The notes beneath the pieces were generated by a model. That model had not been told where the DNA came from and did no database searches. It worked only from the letters and a program-made list of their open reading frames with translations. DNA of 64,000 nt from Streptacidiphilus carbonis. GTDB lineage: Bacteria > Actinomycetota > Actinomycetes > Streptomycetales > Streptomycetaceae. The translations under genes and the position numbers were made by a program. The stretch spans positions 4,304 to 68,303 of the forward strand of contig NZ_BBPM01000029.1 in NCBI RefSeq assembly GCF_000787775.1, written 5' to 3'. Positions within the stretch are counted from its first letter, which is position 1; each line of letters starts with the position of its first letter. Shown in pieces: positions 44,501 through 52,991 of this stretch.

Positions 44501-47213
44501 CAGCACCCCCGGCTACATCCTGCCGCAGTCCACGGCCTCCGCCGCGGATCTGGACCTGAGCCGGTCCAAGGCCCAGTGGATCGACGGCACCACCGTCGCC
44601 GTCCCCGCCTCCTGGGGCTTCGGCCAGAACCTGGCGGCAGGCGCGTCCGCAGAGATGGTCTACTGCGACTCCTCGGGGGGCGACCCCCGCACCCCCGGAT
44701 GCCTTACCGGCGCGCTGGCGGTCAAGGACGGCGACCTGACCGATCCGGGCTACTGGCTCCGGCTGCTGCCGGTCAGCACCGGGCTGACGGCGGCCCAACT
44801 GGCCGCCCACCCCGAGCTGAAGCGCTATGCCGCCTTCACCGTGGACCCGCGCGACACCGGGCGGATCACGACGGCTCTGCGCGGACAGCTGATCATGACC
44901 GAGCGCGAGGCCAACGGCGCACTGCTGGCGGCCACCGGGGTGCAGATCCCCGGCGTGCTGGACGCGGTCTACGCGACCAAGGCGGTCGACGCCACCCTCG
45001 GCCCGGTCGTCACGCACACCTCGGCCAAGCTCTCGGTCTGGGCCCCCACCGCCCAGTCGGTCAGCCTGGAGCTCTACGACAGCCCCAGCGCCGCCACCGG
45101 CCGCACCGTCGCCATGCGACGCGACGACCGCACCGGCATCTGGTCGGCGACCGGACCCGCTTCGTGGAAGGGCAAGTACTACCTCTACCAGGTCAAGGTC
45201 TGGGCCCCCAGCGTGCAGAAGATCGTGACCAACCAGGTCACCGACCCCTACTCGCTGGCCCTCTCCGCGGATTCCGAGCGGAGCGAGATCGTGGACCTCG
45301 ACGACTCGTCAACGGCCCCGTCCGGCTGGTCCGGTGACACCTCGCCCAAGGCGCTGACCTCCACCCAGCAGGAGATCCAGGAGCTGCACGTCAGCGACTT
45401 CTCCTCGGCCGACACCACTGTCCCGGCCGCCGACCGCGGCACCTACCTGGCCTTCAACGACCTGAACTCGGACGGCATGAAGCACCTCGCCGCCCTCGCC
45501 AGGTCCGGGGTCACCACCGTCCACCTGCTGCCCACCTTCGACTTCTCCTCCGTCCCCGAGAGCAAGTCCGAGCAGTCCACCCCGGCCTGCGACCTGGCCT
45601 CCTACGCCCCCGACTCGCAGTCGCAGCAGGCCTGCGTCAGCGCGAGCGCCGCCACCGACGACTACAACTGGGGTTACGATCCCTACCACTTCACCGTCCC
45701 CGAGGGCTCCTACGCCACCGACGCCGACGGCACCGCCCGCACCGTGCAGTTCCGGCAGATGGTCGCCGCACTGCACAGGATCGGGCTGCGGGTGGTCATG
45801 GACGTGGTCTACAACCACACCGCCGCCTCCGGCGAGGCCGCGACCTCGGTGCTGGACCGGATCGTCCCCGGCTACTACCAGCGGCTCTCCGCGACCGGCG
45901 CGGTGACCACCGACAGCTGCTGCGCGGACACCGCGCCCGAGCACACCATGATGAACAAGCTGGTCGTGGACTCCACCAGGACCTGGGCCGACGAGTACCA
46001 CGTCGACGGCTTCCGGTTCGACCTGATGGGCCTGGACCCCAAGCAGACCATGCTGGACGTCCGGTCCTCGCTCAAGAAGACCGGCCGCTCCGAGTTCCTC
46101 TACGGCGAGGGCTGGAACTTCGGCGTCGTCGCCAACGACGCCCGCTTCGTCCAGGCCACCCAGGCCAATATGGCCGGCACCGGCATCGCCACCTTCAACG
46201 ACCGCCAGCGCGACGCGGTCCGCGGCGGCGGCCCGTTCGACACCGACCCGCGGATCCAGGGCTTCGCCTCCGGCCTCTACACCGATCCCAACGGAGCTGC
46301 CGCCAACGGCACGGCCGCCCAGCAGAAGGCGAACCTGCTGCACGCCATGGACCAGCTCAAGGTCGGCCTGACCGGCGACCTGGCCTCGTACTCCTTCACC
46401 GACAGCGGCGGAAGGACGGTCAAGGGCTCGGAGGTCGACTACAACGGCTCGCCGACCGGATACACCGACGCCCCGGGCGAGGCCGTCACCTATGTGGACG
46501 CCCACGACAACCTGGACCTCTACGACGCGCTGACCTACAAGCTGCCGGCCGGGACCTCGATGGCGGACCGGGCCCGGATGCAGTCGCTGGCGCTGGCCAC
46601 CACCGCCCTGTCCCAGGGCCCCGGCTTCGCCGTCGCCGGCAGCGACCTGCTCCGCTCCAAGTCGCTGGACGCCAACTCCTACGACAGCGGCGACTGGTTC
46701 AACGCGATCCACTGGAACTGCGGCCAGGGCAACGGCTTCGGCCACGGCCTGCCGCTCGCGGCCTCCAACCAGGCCTCCTGGACCTTCGCCCAGCCGCTGC
46801 TGGCGCGGACGGACCTGGTCCCGGGCTGTGCGGCCGAGCAGTCGGCGTCCGCCCAGTACCAGCAGTTCCTGCAGATCAAGAAGTCCACCCCGCTGTTCTC
46901 GCTGACCACCGCGGCCGAGGTGCAGCAGCGGCTCAGCTACCCGCTGTCGGGCACCCCGGGGGAGACCCCGGGTGTGATCACGCTCCACCTCGACGGCAGC
47001 GGCCTGCACACCTACACGTCCGTCACGGTCGTCTTCAACGCGACCCCGACCACCCAGAAGCAGACCCTCAGCACCCTGGCCGGCACCGCCCAGCAGCTCC
47101 ACCCGGCCCAGGCCGACGGTTCGGACGCCGTGGTCAGGACGTCCGCCTTCGACCCCGCCACGGGCACCTTCACCATCCCCGCGAGGACCGTGGCGGTCTT
47201 CGTCCAGCAGTAG
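41589..47213 (+). CDS. pulA: Secreted bifunctional alpha-amylase / pullulanase
   Basis: This 1874-residue exoenzyme joins two starch hydrolases. After a signal peptide (basic, with RSKPDRPRLGRSR, then a hydrophobic run ending AAAAQP) comes a Thr-rich linker. A GH13 alpha-amylase module spans about 100-660, with DGFRIDTVK (nucleophile Asp), MFGEVYDS (acid Glu) and LGNHDMGR. Two CBM41 pullulan-binding domains follow (about 775-870 and 886-985, each starting HYHR-DG-Y). A CBM48-like segment lies near 1143 (KLSVWAPTAQSVSLELYD). The GH13 pullulanase module has YNWGYDPYHFTVPEG, DGFRFDLMGLD, LYGEGWNFG and DAHDNLDL. The chosen GTG at 41589 follows GGGAGGG. It cleaves alpha-1,4 and alpha-1,6 bonds outside the cell. 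Confidence 0.93.
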   Translation: MATRSHRIRSKPDRPRLGRSRLGSFVTTAALLAPAFAAVAPLPAAAAQPLTATTATTTATASTTTTTAAATTTLAKPLVAAPSDKSLAAAPDRHDLTREQYYFVLPDRFANGDTGNDTGGITGSRMDNGLDPTDSGFYHGGDLKGLIGKLDYIKKLGTTAIWMAPIFKNMPVQGTGSNASAGYHGYWITDFTQVDPHFGTNAQLKELIQKAHAMGMKVFFDVITNHTADVIDYAEKTYDYRSTGAYPTLDAGGRPVDTTAMADANALNGTSLYPKLTTSSFPYTPIFNSPANSSAKSPSWLNDPTLYHNRGNSTFTGESGTEGDFSGLDDLDTQNPKVVKGMEQIYEDWVRNTGVDGFRIDTVKNVDMAFWEQWAPTLKAYAAARGNKNFFMFGEVYDSDTSTTSSYVTQGKLQATLDFPFQSAAQTYAADGGSAKALSAVYGNDYKYTTADTNAYELPTFLGNHDMGRVGYFIQSANPGDSNAQLLKKDQLAQQLQFLTRGQPVVYYGDEQGFTGSGGDKAARQDMFASQTASYNTGTVIGGTSGSADRYSTSTPLYSTISTLAALRKANPALENGAQVERYAADGPGVYAFSRIDEKQQVEYLVAVNNATTAQSVSVPTYSAGMTFDPIYGGAVDAATTGGDSKLAITVPAQSAVVYQATERLAAPTVAPSVTLTAPAAGSTRTVTVAATVPGTGFDRVTFAAAVGDGKWQTLGTADHAPYQVTENLANVANGTTVRYKAVVEDSAGRLADATGSTTVGTVPPVAKPTATSRTYAVVHYHRADGDYSNWNLYAWGDIADGESTTWPAGHPFIGRDAFGAFAYVKLKAGASNVGFIVEDNGTKDGAADRSIDLSSTGEVWVNSGDTTTYTTDPGATSTVPAGTAVIHYHRTDGNYTGWGLHDWTGAATPTDWSNPLSPSGTDAFGDVFTVPLASGATVLDYIIHNGDTKDLPDNQELNFAVDGREVWITDSTPGYILPQSTASAADLDLSRSKAQWIDGTTVAVPASWGFGQNLAAGASAEMVYCDSSGGDPRTPGCLTGALAVKDGDLTDPGYWLRLLPVSTGLTAAQLAAHPELKRYAAFTVDPRDTGRITTALRGQLIMTEREANGALLAATGVQIPGVLDAVYATKAVDATLGPVVTHTSAKLSVWAPTAQSVSLELYDSPSAATGRTVAMRRDDRTGIWSATGPASWKGKYYLYQVKVWAPSVQKIVTNQVTDPYSLALSADSERSEIVDLDDSSTAPSGWSGDTSPKALTSTQQEIQELHVSDFSSADTTVPAADRGTYLAFNDLNSDGMKHLAALARSGVTTVHLLPTFDFSSVPESKSEQSTPACDLASYAPDSQSQQACVSASAATDDYNWGYDPYHFTVPEGSYATDADGTARTVQFRQMVAALHRIGLRVVMDVVYNHTAASGEAATSVLDRIVPGYYQRLSATGAVTTDSCCADTAPEHTMMNKLVVDSTRTWADEYHVDGFRFDLMGLDPKQTMLDVRSSLKKTGRSEFLYGEGWNFGVVANDARFVQATQANMAGTGIATFNDRQRDAVRGGGPFDTDPRIQGFASGLYTDPNGAAANGTAAQQKANLLHAMDQLKVGLTGDLASYSFTDSGGRTVKGSEVDYNGSPTGYTDAPGEAVTYVDAHDNLDLYDALTYKLPAGTSMADRARMQSLALATTALSQGPGFAVAGSDLLRSKSLDANSYDSGDWFNAIHWNCGQGNGFGHGLPLAASNQASWTFAQPLLARTDLVPGCAAEQSASAQYQQFLQIKKSTPLFSLTTAAEVQQRLSYPLSGTPGETPGVITLHLDGSGLHTYTSVTVVFNATPTTQKQTLSTLAGTAQQLHPAQADGSDAVVRTSAFDPATGTFTIPARTVAVFVQQ

Positions 47214-47239
47214 CGGTCATGCAGTGACCGCGCGTCAGA

Positions 47240-47277
47240 AGCCCGGCCCCGGATCGCCATTGATCCGGGGCCGGGCT
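47240..47277. terminator. Bidirectional terminator between pulA and the GT39 gene
   Basis: AGCCCGGCCCCGGATC (47240-47255) pairs perfectly with 47262-47277 around a 6-base loop. The 16-bp stem lies between convergent stops at 47213 and 47299, so it can serve both genes. Confidence 0.92.
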
Positions 47278-47298
47278 CCGTCAGGTGCGGTGCGCGGC

Positions 47299-49563
47299 TC
47301 AGATGCTGCTGGAGGTCGTCGCCGGGGTCAGGTCGTAGACGGTGGTGCCGTCCACGGTGGTGGCCTTGTAGTGGGCCTTCACCCAGGCGGTGATCTGGGA
47401 GGCGGCGTCGGTCGTGGCGCCGCTGCCGCCCTGACCGCCGGTGGAGGCGGCGATGAAGTAGTGGATCTTCCCTTCCTTGGCGTACTGCTCGAACTGGGCC
47501 AGGGTCGGCGAGTTGTCGGTCCCGTTGAAGCCGCCGATCGCCATCACCGGGTCCTGGGTGGCCAGTTGGTAGCTGGCGGCGTTCTGGGAGCCGACGGTCG
47601 CGGCGGCCCAGGTGTAGTCGGAGGCGTTCTTCTCCAGCAGGGCCGTCATCGCGGAGCCGACGGTGGTTCCGTTGATCAGACCGCCCCCGCCCCCGCCCCC
47701 GCCCATCGAGCCGCGTTCCGTGCCGGACGGTGCGGTGCCGGTCCTCGTACCGGTGCCGCCGGGGACGGTGCTGCTGCCACCGGTACTGCCGCCGGGCATG
47801 CCGGCCGCCCGCGAGGTACTGCCGCCCGGAGCGCCGGTGCCGGTACCGGTCCCACCGCCGGTGCCGGTCGGGGGCGTTCCGCCGCCACCCGTACCGCCGC
47901 CGCCGAAACCGCCGGTCTTGCCGCCGCCGGGCATTCCGCCGCCCATGCCGCCCATCCCGGTGGCCGGTCCGGCCGACGGGATGGAACCGGTATGACCGGT
48001 GGACACGGTGTCCGCCGCGTACGCGGCCTGACCTGCGGTGATCGAGATCAGCGCGGCCAGCCCGGCGGCCACCATCAGCCGCTTGATGCCTACCGCGGCC
48101 GGTACGAAGGCGTTCCCCAGGAACAGCGCCGCCGCTGCCAGCCCCAGCACCAGCACCAGCCAGCGCACCGCGGGGACGAAGTCCGCGCTGCGGTTCAGCA
48201 GCACGAAGGCCCAGATCGCCGAGACCGCGATGGCCGCCGCGCCGACCGAGGCCGTGCCCGGACGCCTGCGTCCGCGCCGGACGGCCTCGGCGCCCATGCC
48301 GACCAGGGCGGCGATGGAGGGGGCCAGCGCCACGGTGTAGTAGGCGTGGAAGATGCCGCTCATATAGCTGAAGGTGAGGGCGGTGAAGAGGAACGAGCCG
48401 CCCCAGAGCAGGAACGCGGCCCGCGCGGTGTCCGCGCGCGCGGCCCTGCGGGTGGCCCAGACGCCGAGCGCCAGCAGGATCAGCGCCGCCGGGATCAGCC
48501 AGGAGATCTGGCCGCCGATCTCGGAGCCGAACAGTCGGGTGATGCCGGTCGCGCCCCACTGGCCGGTGGAGCCGCCGGTGCCGCCCACGCTGCCGGTCTC
48601 ATTGCCCGTCAGCCGGCCGAAGCCGTTGTAGCCGAACGTCAGTGACAGGAACGAGTTGTCGGTGGAGCCGCCGATGTAGGGGCGGTTCGCCGCGGGCACC
48701 AGCTGCACGATCGCGACCCACCAGCCGCCGGCCAGCAGCATCGCCAGGGTGCCCCAGCCCAGTTGGCCGATCCGCCTGAGCAGCTTGTGCGGGCCGAAGG
48801 CCAGGTAGACGCCGGCGAAGGCCGGCAGTACCAGGAAGGCCTGCAGGGTCTTGGTCAGGAAGGCGAAGCCGATCAGCGCGCCGGTCAGTACCAGCCAGCG
48901 GGTACGGCCGTCCTCGTGGGCCCGCAGCATCGCGTAGGTGGCGACCGTGAGCAGCAGCGCCAGCAGCGCGTCCGGGTTGTTGAAGCGGAACATCAGCACG
49001 GCGACCGGGGTCAGCGCCAGTACCGCGCCGGCGACCAGCCCGGCCATGGCGCTGAAGCGGCGGCGCACCGCCGCGTAGACGGTGCCGACAGTGGCCACGC
49101 CCATCAGCGCCTGCGGGACCAGGATCGACCAGGAGCTCAGACCGAAGACCCGCACCGACAGGCCCATCACCCATAGCGCCGCGGGCGGTTTGTCGACGGT
49201 GATGGAGTTGCCCGCGTCCGAGGAGCCGAAGAAGAACGCCTCCCAGTTCTTCGACCCGGCCTGCGCCGCCGCCGAGTAGAAGGAGTTGGCGTAGCCGGAG
49301 GAGCTGAGGTTCCACAGGTAGAGCACGGCGGTGGCCAGCAGCAGTCCGAGCAGCGCCGGGCGCACCCAGCGGGCGTCCTCGGCCCGACCGCGCCAGACCC
49401 GGCCGGGCAGGGTGCGGACCCGTTCGCCCAGCGGCAGCCGGGGTTGGGGCGGCGGCGGATCCCAGGCCGGGAAGAGCGGTTCCGGGGTGGTCCGGCTGTG
49501 GGACCGGGGTACGGGCGGCTGCTCCGGGAGCGGTGCTGTCGTCTCGGGTGCGTGGACGGTCAT
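47299..49563 (-). CDS. ArnT/PMT-like glycosyltransferase family 39 membrane protein
   Basis: This 754-residue protein has about 11-12 membrane helices (roughly 70-530). The GT39-like motif DKPPAALWVMGLSVRVFG (about 122-139) sits in the first outer loop. A Gly/Thr/Pro-rich low-complexity region spans about 532-624. The C-terminal extracellular domain resembles the YkcA/B C-terminus, with NAASYQLATQDPVMAIGGF and WVKAHYKATTVDGTTVYDL. It probably uses polyprenyl-phosphate sugars to glycosylate an exported acceptor. It overlaps the upstream GT2-GtrA gene by four bases, so the two act together: the GT2 enzyme likely makes the lipid-linked sugar used here. Confidence 0.88.
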   Translation of the reverse strand: MTVHAPETTAPLPEQPPVPRSHSRTTPEPLFPAWDPPPPQPRLPLGERVRTLPGRVWRGRAEDARWVRPALLGLLLATAVLYLWNLSSSGYANSFYSAAAQAGSKNWEAFFFGSSDAGNSITVDKPPAALWVMGLSVRVFGLSSWSILVPQALMGVATVGTVYAAVRRRFSAMAGLVAGAVLALTPVAVLMFRFNNPDALLALLLTVATYAMLRAHEDGRTRWLVLTGALIGFAFLTKTLQAFLVLPAFAGVYLAFGPHKLLRRIGQLGWGTLAMLLAGGWWVAIVQLVPAANRPYIGGSTDNSFLSLTFGYNGFGRLTGNETGSVGGTGGSTGQWGATGITRLFGSEIGGQISWLIPAALILLALGVWATRRAARADTARAAFLLWGGSFLFTALTFSYMSGIFHAYYTVALAPSIAALVGMGAEAVRRGRRRPGTASVGAAAIAVSAIWAFVLLNRSADFVPAVRWLVLVLGLAAAALFLGNAFVPAAVGIKRLMVAAGLAALISITAGQAAYAADTVSTGHTGSIPSAGPATGMGGMGGGMPGGGKTGGFGGGGTGGGGTPPTGTGGGTGTGTGAPGGSTSRAAGMPGGSTGGSSTVPGGTGTRTGTAPSGTERGSMGGGGGGGGLINGTTVGSAMTALLEKNASDYTWAAATVGSQNAASYQLATQDPVMAIGGFNGTDNSPTLAQFEQYAKEGKIHYFIAASTGGQGGSGATTDAASQITAWVKAHYKATTVDGTTVYDLTPATTSSSI

Positions 49564-50864
49564 GCGGAGTTCCTCTGCTCGCTGTTGCTGTGCTCGCTGC
49601 TGCTGTCGGCGCTGTGCTTGCGGAAGACCCAGGTGCGCAGCAGGACGAAGCGCACCAGGGTGGCGGCGAGGTTCGCCGCCACGAGTACGGCCAGCTCCGT
49701 CGCGTGGCCCGGGTCGGGGGAGAGGGCGTGCAGCAGTGCGAGCGAGCCGCTGGTGAGCACCAGGCTCAGCAGGAAGACCACCAGGCCCTGGGCCTGGTGC
49801 CGGCCCGCGCCGGCGCCGCTGACGCCGAAGGTGTGCCGCCGGTTGGCCGCGGTGTTGGCGATCGCGCTGAGCAACAGTGCGGTGAAGTTGGCGGGTTGAG
49901 CACCCATCAGGGTTCCGGCCAGGCCGAACAGCACCAGGTACAGCAGGGTGCTGGCGGCGCCGATCACACCGAAGCGCAGCAGCTGCCCGCCCAGCCCGTG
50001 CGGGACACCCGGGAGTTCCGGCTGCTCGGGCTCGGGCCGGCGCAGTTCGGCGAGCGAGATGGAGCCGGTGGCCAGACCGCGGCCGACCCGCCAGCAGCCC
50101 TTGAGGTCGGCGGTGGCGGTGGCCACGATGTCCACGCTGCTGTCGGGGTCGTCGACCCAGTCGACCGGCACCTCGTGGATCCGGAGCCCGGCGCGCTCGG
50201 CGAGCACCAGCAGTTCGGTGTCGAAGAACCAGCCGGTGTCCTCCACCATCGGCAGCAGCCGCTCGGCCACGTCCGCGCGGATCGCCTTGAACCCGCACTG
50301 GGCGTCACTGAAGCGCACCGACAGGGTCCGCCGCAGGATCTGGTTGTAGGCACGGGAGATGAACTCGCGCTTGGGCCCGCGCACCACCTGTGAGCCGCGG
50401 GCCAGCCGGGAGCCGATGGCGACGTCGGAGTGGCCCGAGATCAGTGGGGCGACCAGCGGCAGCAGTGCGCTGAGGTCGGTGGAGAGGTCGACGTCCATGT
50501 AGGCGAGCACTGGCGCGTCGGACGAGGCCCAGACGCTGTTCAGGGCCCGGCCCCGGCCCTTGAGCGGCAGCGTGCGGACGCAGACGGCGGGCAGCTCGCG
50601 GGCGAGCCGCGCGGCCACCGCCGGGGTCGAGTCGGTGCTGGCGTTGTCCGCGACGGTGATCCGGAAGCCGTACGGGAACGCCTGGTCGAGGTAGGCGTGC
50701 AGCCGGTGCACGCTGGGGGCGAGGTCGCGTTCCTCGTTGTACACGGGGACCACGACGTCGAGCATGGGTGTTTCCAGCTCGGCGGGCAGTGGGTCGCGGC
50801 GCGGCAGTGGCCGTGCCGCGACCCGCTGGGCCGGTGTCGAGGGTGCTGCGACGGTTGCGGACAT
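49560..50864 (-). CDS. Polyprenyl-phosphate glycosyltransferase (GT2) fused to GtrA-like domain
   Basis: This 434-residue fusion has a GT2 domain at about 30-255, with VVVPVYNEERDL, VADNASTDST, the metal-binding MDVDLSTDL and FSDAQCGFKAIRADVAERLLP. It is typical of dolichol/polyprenyl-phosphate mannose or glucose synthases. Four membrane helices form a GtrA-like domain at about 285-415. Such proteins make a lipid-linked sugar and help to flip it outward. The stop overlaps the GT39 start (ATGA), so the pair is translationally coupled. The tail is Ser/Glu/Asn-rich. The start lies in a GC-rich region without a strong ribosome-binding site. Confidence 0.92.
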   Translation of the reverse strand: MSATVAAPSTPAQRVAARPLPRRDPLPAELETPMLDVVVPVYNEERDLAPSVHRLHAYLDQAFPYGFRITVADNASTDSTPAVAARLARELPAVCVRTLPLKGRGRALNSVWASSDAPVLAYMDVDLSTDLSALLPLVAPLISGHSDVAIGSRLARGSQVVRGPKREFISRAYNQILRRTLSVRFSDAQCGFKAIRADVAERLLPMVEDTGWFFDTELLVLAERAGLRIHEVPVDWVDDPDSSVDIVATATADLKGCWRVGRGLATGSISLAELRRPEPEQPELPGVPHGLGGQLLRFGVIGAASTLLYLVLFGLAGTLMGAQPANFTALLLSAIANTAANRRHTFGVSGAGAGRHQAQGLVVFLLSLVLTSGSLALLHALSPDPGHATELAVLVAANLAATLVRFVLLRTWVFRKHSADSSSEHSNSEQRNSA

Positions 50865-50959
50865 GGGGCAACCGTCGCGGCCGGGTGTGAGAGACCGCTG
50901 AGCCGGTGTTGAGATCGGCCTTCAGATCACCGGCCGGTCACGGCCCGATGATGAGGAGT

Positions 50960-52726
50960 TCACTCAGCCGATCCGCCGCCGGAGCCGGTCTCTCCCTCAC
51001 CGGAACCCCCGCCAGGGCCGCCGGCCGAACCGCCCGGGGTGCCCGCGCCGGCCATCGCCGCCAGTTCCAGGTCGACCAGCCGCTGGTGCTCCTCGGCGTC
51101 CTCGCGCGCCTTCCTGGGACTCCAGCGCCCCGCCATCACGAACAGGAAGGGCAGGAACAGCACCTGTCCGGCCAGGCAGACGAACCACCAGGTGCGCCAG
51201 TTGCCCGGGTTGTCCTTGGCGGCCTTCTGCACCGTGGTCCCGTACTGCTGCAGCACCGCGAGCTGGGGCTGGGCCTTCTGCACCGTCTGCAGCCCGGGCA
51301 GGCCGACCTGCTGCACCGCCTGGGCCTGCAGGGCCGGCGGGATCGCCGTCGGGGGGTACTTCGACAGCTCGGCGAACAGCTGCGGATGGGCATTCACGAT
51401 GGCCAGCGCGGGACCGGCCTGCGCCTCCGCGGTCGCCACCGCGGCGCCGTGCTCCACCAGCGGGGTCGCCGAGGTCACCACCACAGGGATGAACGCGGTG
51501 GACACCGCGACCACGATCCGGATGATCCAGCCCCAGACCGCCAGGCCGGTCGCGGTCGCGGCCGGGTTGTGCTTCTCCACGGTCTCGGTGAAGCTCGCCA
51601 TCCACGGCGCGTAGGTGAGGCCGCCGAGCACGCCGATGCCGACGAACATCCAGGCGAAGGTGTAGTACCCCGTCTTGGCGTGGGTCGCGCTGAGGGCGAA
51701 GAGCAGCGTCACCACGATCGAGCCGACGGCGCCCACCAGCATGAACGGTTTGCGTACCTTCAGCCGGTCGGAGGCCAGTCCGGCCACCACCAGGGCGATG
51801 GCGTTCGCTGCCCAGTACCAGTTGGCCAGCGCGTTCACCCGCTGCTCGGAGTAGCCGAAGACGGTGGAGAAGAAGACCACGAAGTTGCCGACGGCGGCGA
51901 AGTACAGCAACAGGAAGATGCTGATGGCGACGGCCGAGCCGACCACGTCCAGGCGCATCATCCGGCGCCAGTGGCTGCGCGACTGCACCTCGCCGAGGTC
52001 CATCCCCTTGGCGCGGGCCTCGATCAGGGCCCGGTCGCGCAGGCTCACCATGATCTGGTCGCGCAGCCGCGGCGACAGCTCGCGCAGCGCGACCAGCGAC
52101 ACCAGGAAGACGATCAGCGTGGCGATGCCGGCATAGCGCAGCTCGTCCTGCCAGCTGGAGGAGTTCAGGGTGTTGCTGGTGACCGTGGTGACCACCAGGC
52201 TGCCCAGCACCGGGCCCATGGTCCAGTAGCCCATCGCCGTGGCGCGGCCCAGCTGAGGGGAGAAGTCCCTTATCAGGGCCGGTGTCGCCACCAGCACGAT
52301 GCCTTCGACGAAGCCGACCAGGGCGAACAGGATCAGATAGGAGAGCTGACCGGAGGCGTTCGGCAGCCCGAACAGCACCAGCAGCCCGGTGACCAGCAGC
52401 CCGTACACCACCATGTTGGCCCGGCCCCAGCGGTCGGCCAGACCCGCGATCAGCGAGGCGAAGGCGCCGACGAGGTTGCCGACCACGGAGACCCAGATGA
52501 AGTAGCGGTAGGTCATGTGGAAGTGGTTGATGATCGAGGTCGCCACCGCGTACTGGATGTACAGGGAGTAGTACAGAACGATCGTGGTCAGCACCACGAT
52601 GGCGAGATAGGCGTAGCGGCGGCCGGTGTCGGGGTAGTGGGCCAGGTCGCGCTGCCACAGCCGGGCGACAGGGGTGGGAGCCGGTCCGGAGACGGGCGCG
52701 TCTGCGGTGGAGGGGGTGGTGGTCAT
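50960..52726 (-). CDS. MFS transporter
   Basis: This 588-residue transporter has 12 predicted helices. The loop after helix 2 contains GLADRWGRANMVVYG, the motif A region. A long outer loop (about 430-520, rich in Ala, Pro and Gln) separates helices 11 and 12. The C-terminal cytoplasmic tail is Gly/Glu-rich. The substrate is unknown; the architecture with a large late loop resembles sugar- or metabolite-type symporters of the MHS style. The ATG at 52726 has GAGGAG about 5 bases upstream. A perfect 8-bp-arm palindrome lies 120 bases upstream and probably binds a TetR regulator encoded elsewhere. Confidence 0.88.
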   Translation of the reverse strand: MTTTPSTADAPVSGPAPTPVARLWQRDLAHYPDTGRRYAYLAIVVLTTIVLYYSLYIQYAVATSIINHFHMTYRYFIWVSVVGNLVGAFASLIAGLADRWGRANMVVYGLLVTGLLVLFGLPNASGQLSYLILFALVGFVEGIVLVATPALIRDFSPQLGRATAMGYWTMGPVLGSLVVTTVTSNTLNSSSWQDELRYAGIATLIVFLVSLVALRELSPRLRDQIMVSLRDRALIEARAKGMDLGEVQSRSHWRRMMRLDVVGSAVAISIFLLLYFAAVGNFVVFFSTVFGYSEQRVNALANWYWAANAIALVVAGLASDRLKVRKPFMLVGAVGSIVVTLLFALSATHAKTGYYTFAWMFVGIGVLGGLTYAPWMASFTETVEKHNPAATATGLAVWGWIIRIVVAVSTAFIPVVVTSATPLVEHGAAVATAEAQAGPALAIVNAHPQLFAELSKYPPTAIPPALQAQAVQQVGLPGLQTVQKAQPQLAVLQQYGTTVQKAAKDNPGNWRTWWFVCLAGQVLFLPFLFVMAGRWSPRKAREDAEEHQRLVDLELAAMAGAGTPGGSAGGPGGGSGEGETGSGGGSAE

Positions 52727-52845
52727 GCTGCTCCTCGGGGCACCGGTGCGTACGGGATGCGGACGGACGGGACGGCGCGCGGTCGCGTCGGGGCGCACGC
52801 CCACAAGGGCACGCGCCTCAGCGGCGAGGGCGTGAACGGAGGGTA

Positions 52846-52863
52846 GTACCGACTGGTCGGTAC
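52846..52863. promoter_or_regulatory. TetR-type operator upstream of the MFS gene
   Basis: GTACCGAC (52846-52853) and GTCGGTAC (52856-52863) are perfect inverted arms around TG. A second short palindrome, GTGCATGCAC, follows at 52875-52884. The site lies 120 bases from the MFS start, in a 265-base gap. No regulator gene is next to it, so the repressor is encoded elsewhere. Confidence 0.6.
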
Positions 52864-52893
52864 GGACCAGATGCGTGCATGCACCAGTTGCGG

Positions 52894-52926
52894 CGAAGGC
52901 GGCCCCGGGGAGCGGGGCCGCCTTCG
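52894..52926. terminator. Terminator downstream of the SatP-type carrier gene
   Basis: CGAAGGCGGCCCCG (52894-52907) pairs with 52913-52926 around a 5-base loop, a 14-bp perfect stem. It lies 66 bases beyond the stop of the carrier gene on the minus strand and insulates the MFS promoter. Confidence 0.82.
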
Positions 52927-52991
52927 TCATTCCTCTCGGAGCGACGTGCGGGGTGACGTGCGGAGTGCCTTCCGGAGTTGCTGGTGAGGCG

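Noticed and set aside
41427-45017. 1196-residue open frame antisense to pulA
   Set aside because: Repetitive Val/Gly/Asp composition typical of reverse-strand frames, and no ribosome-binding site.
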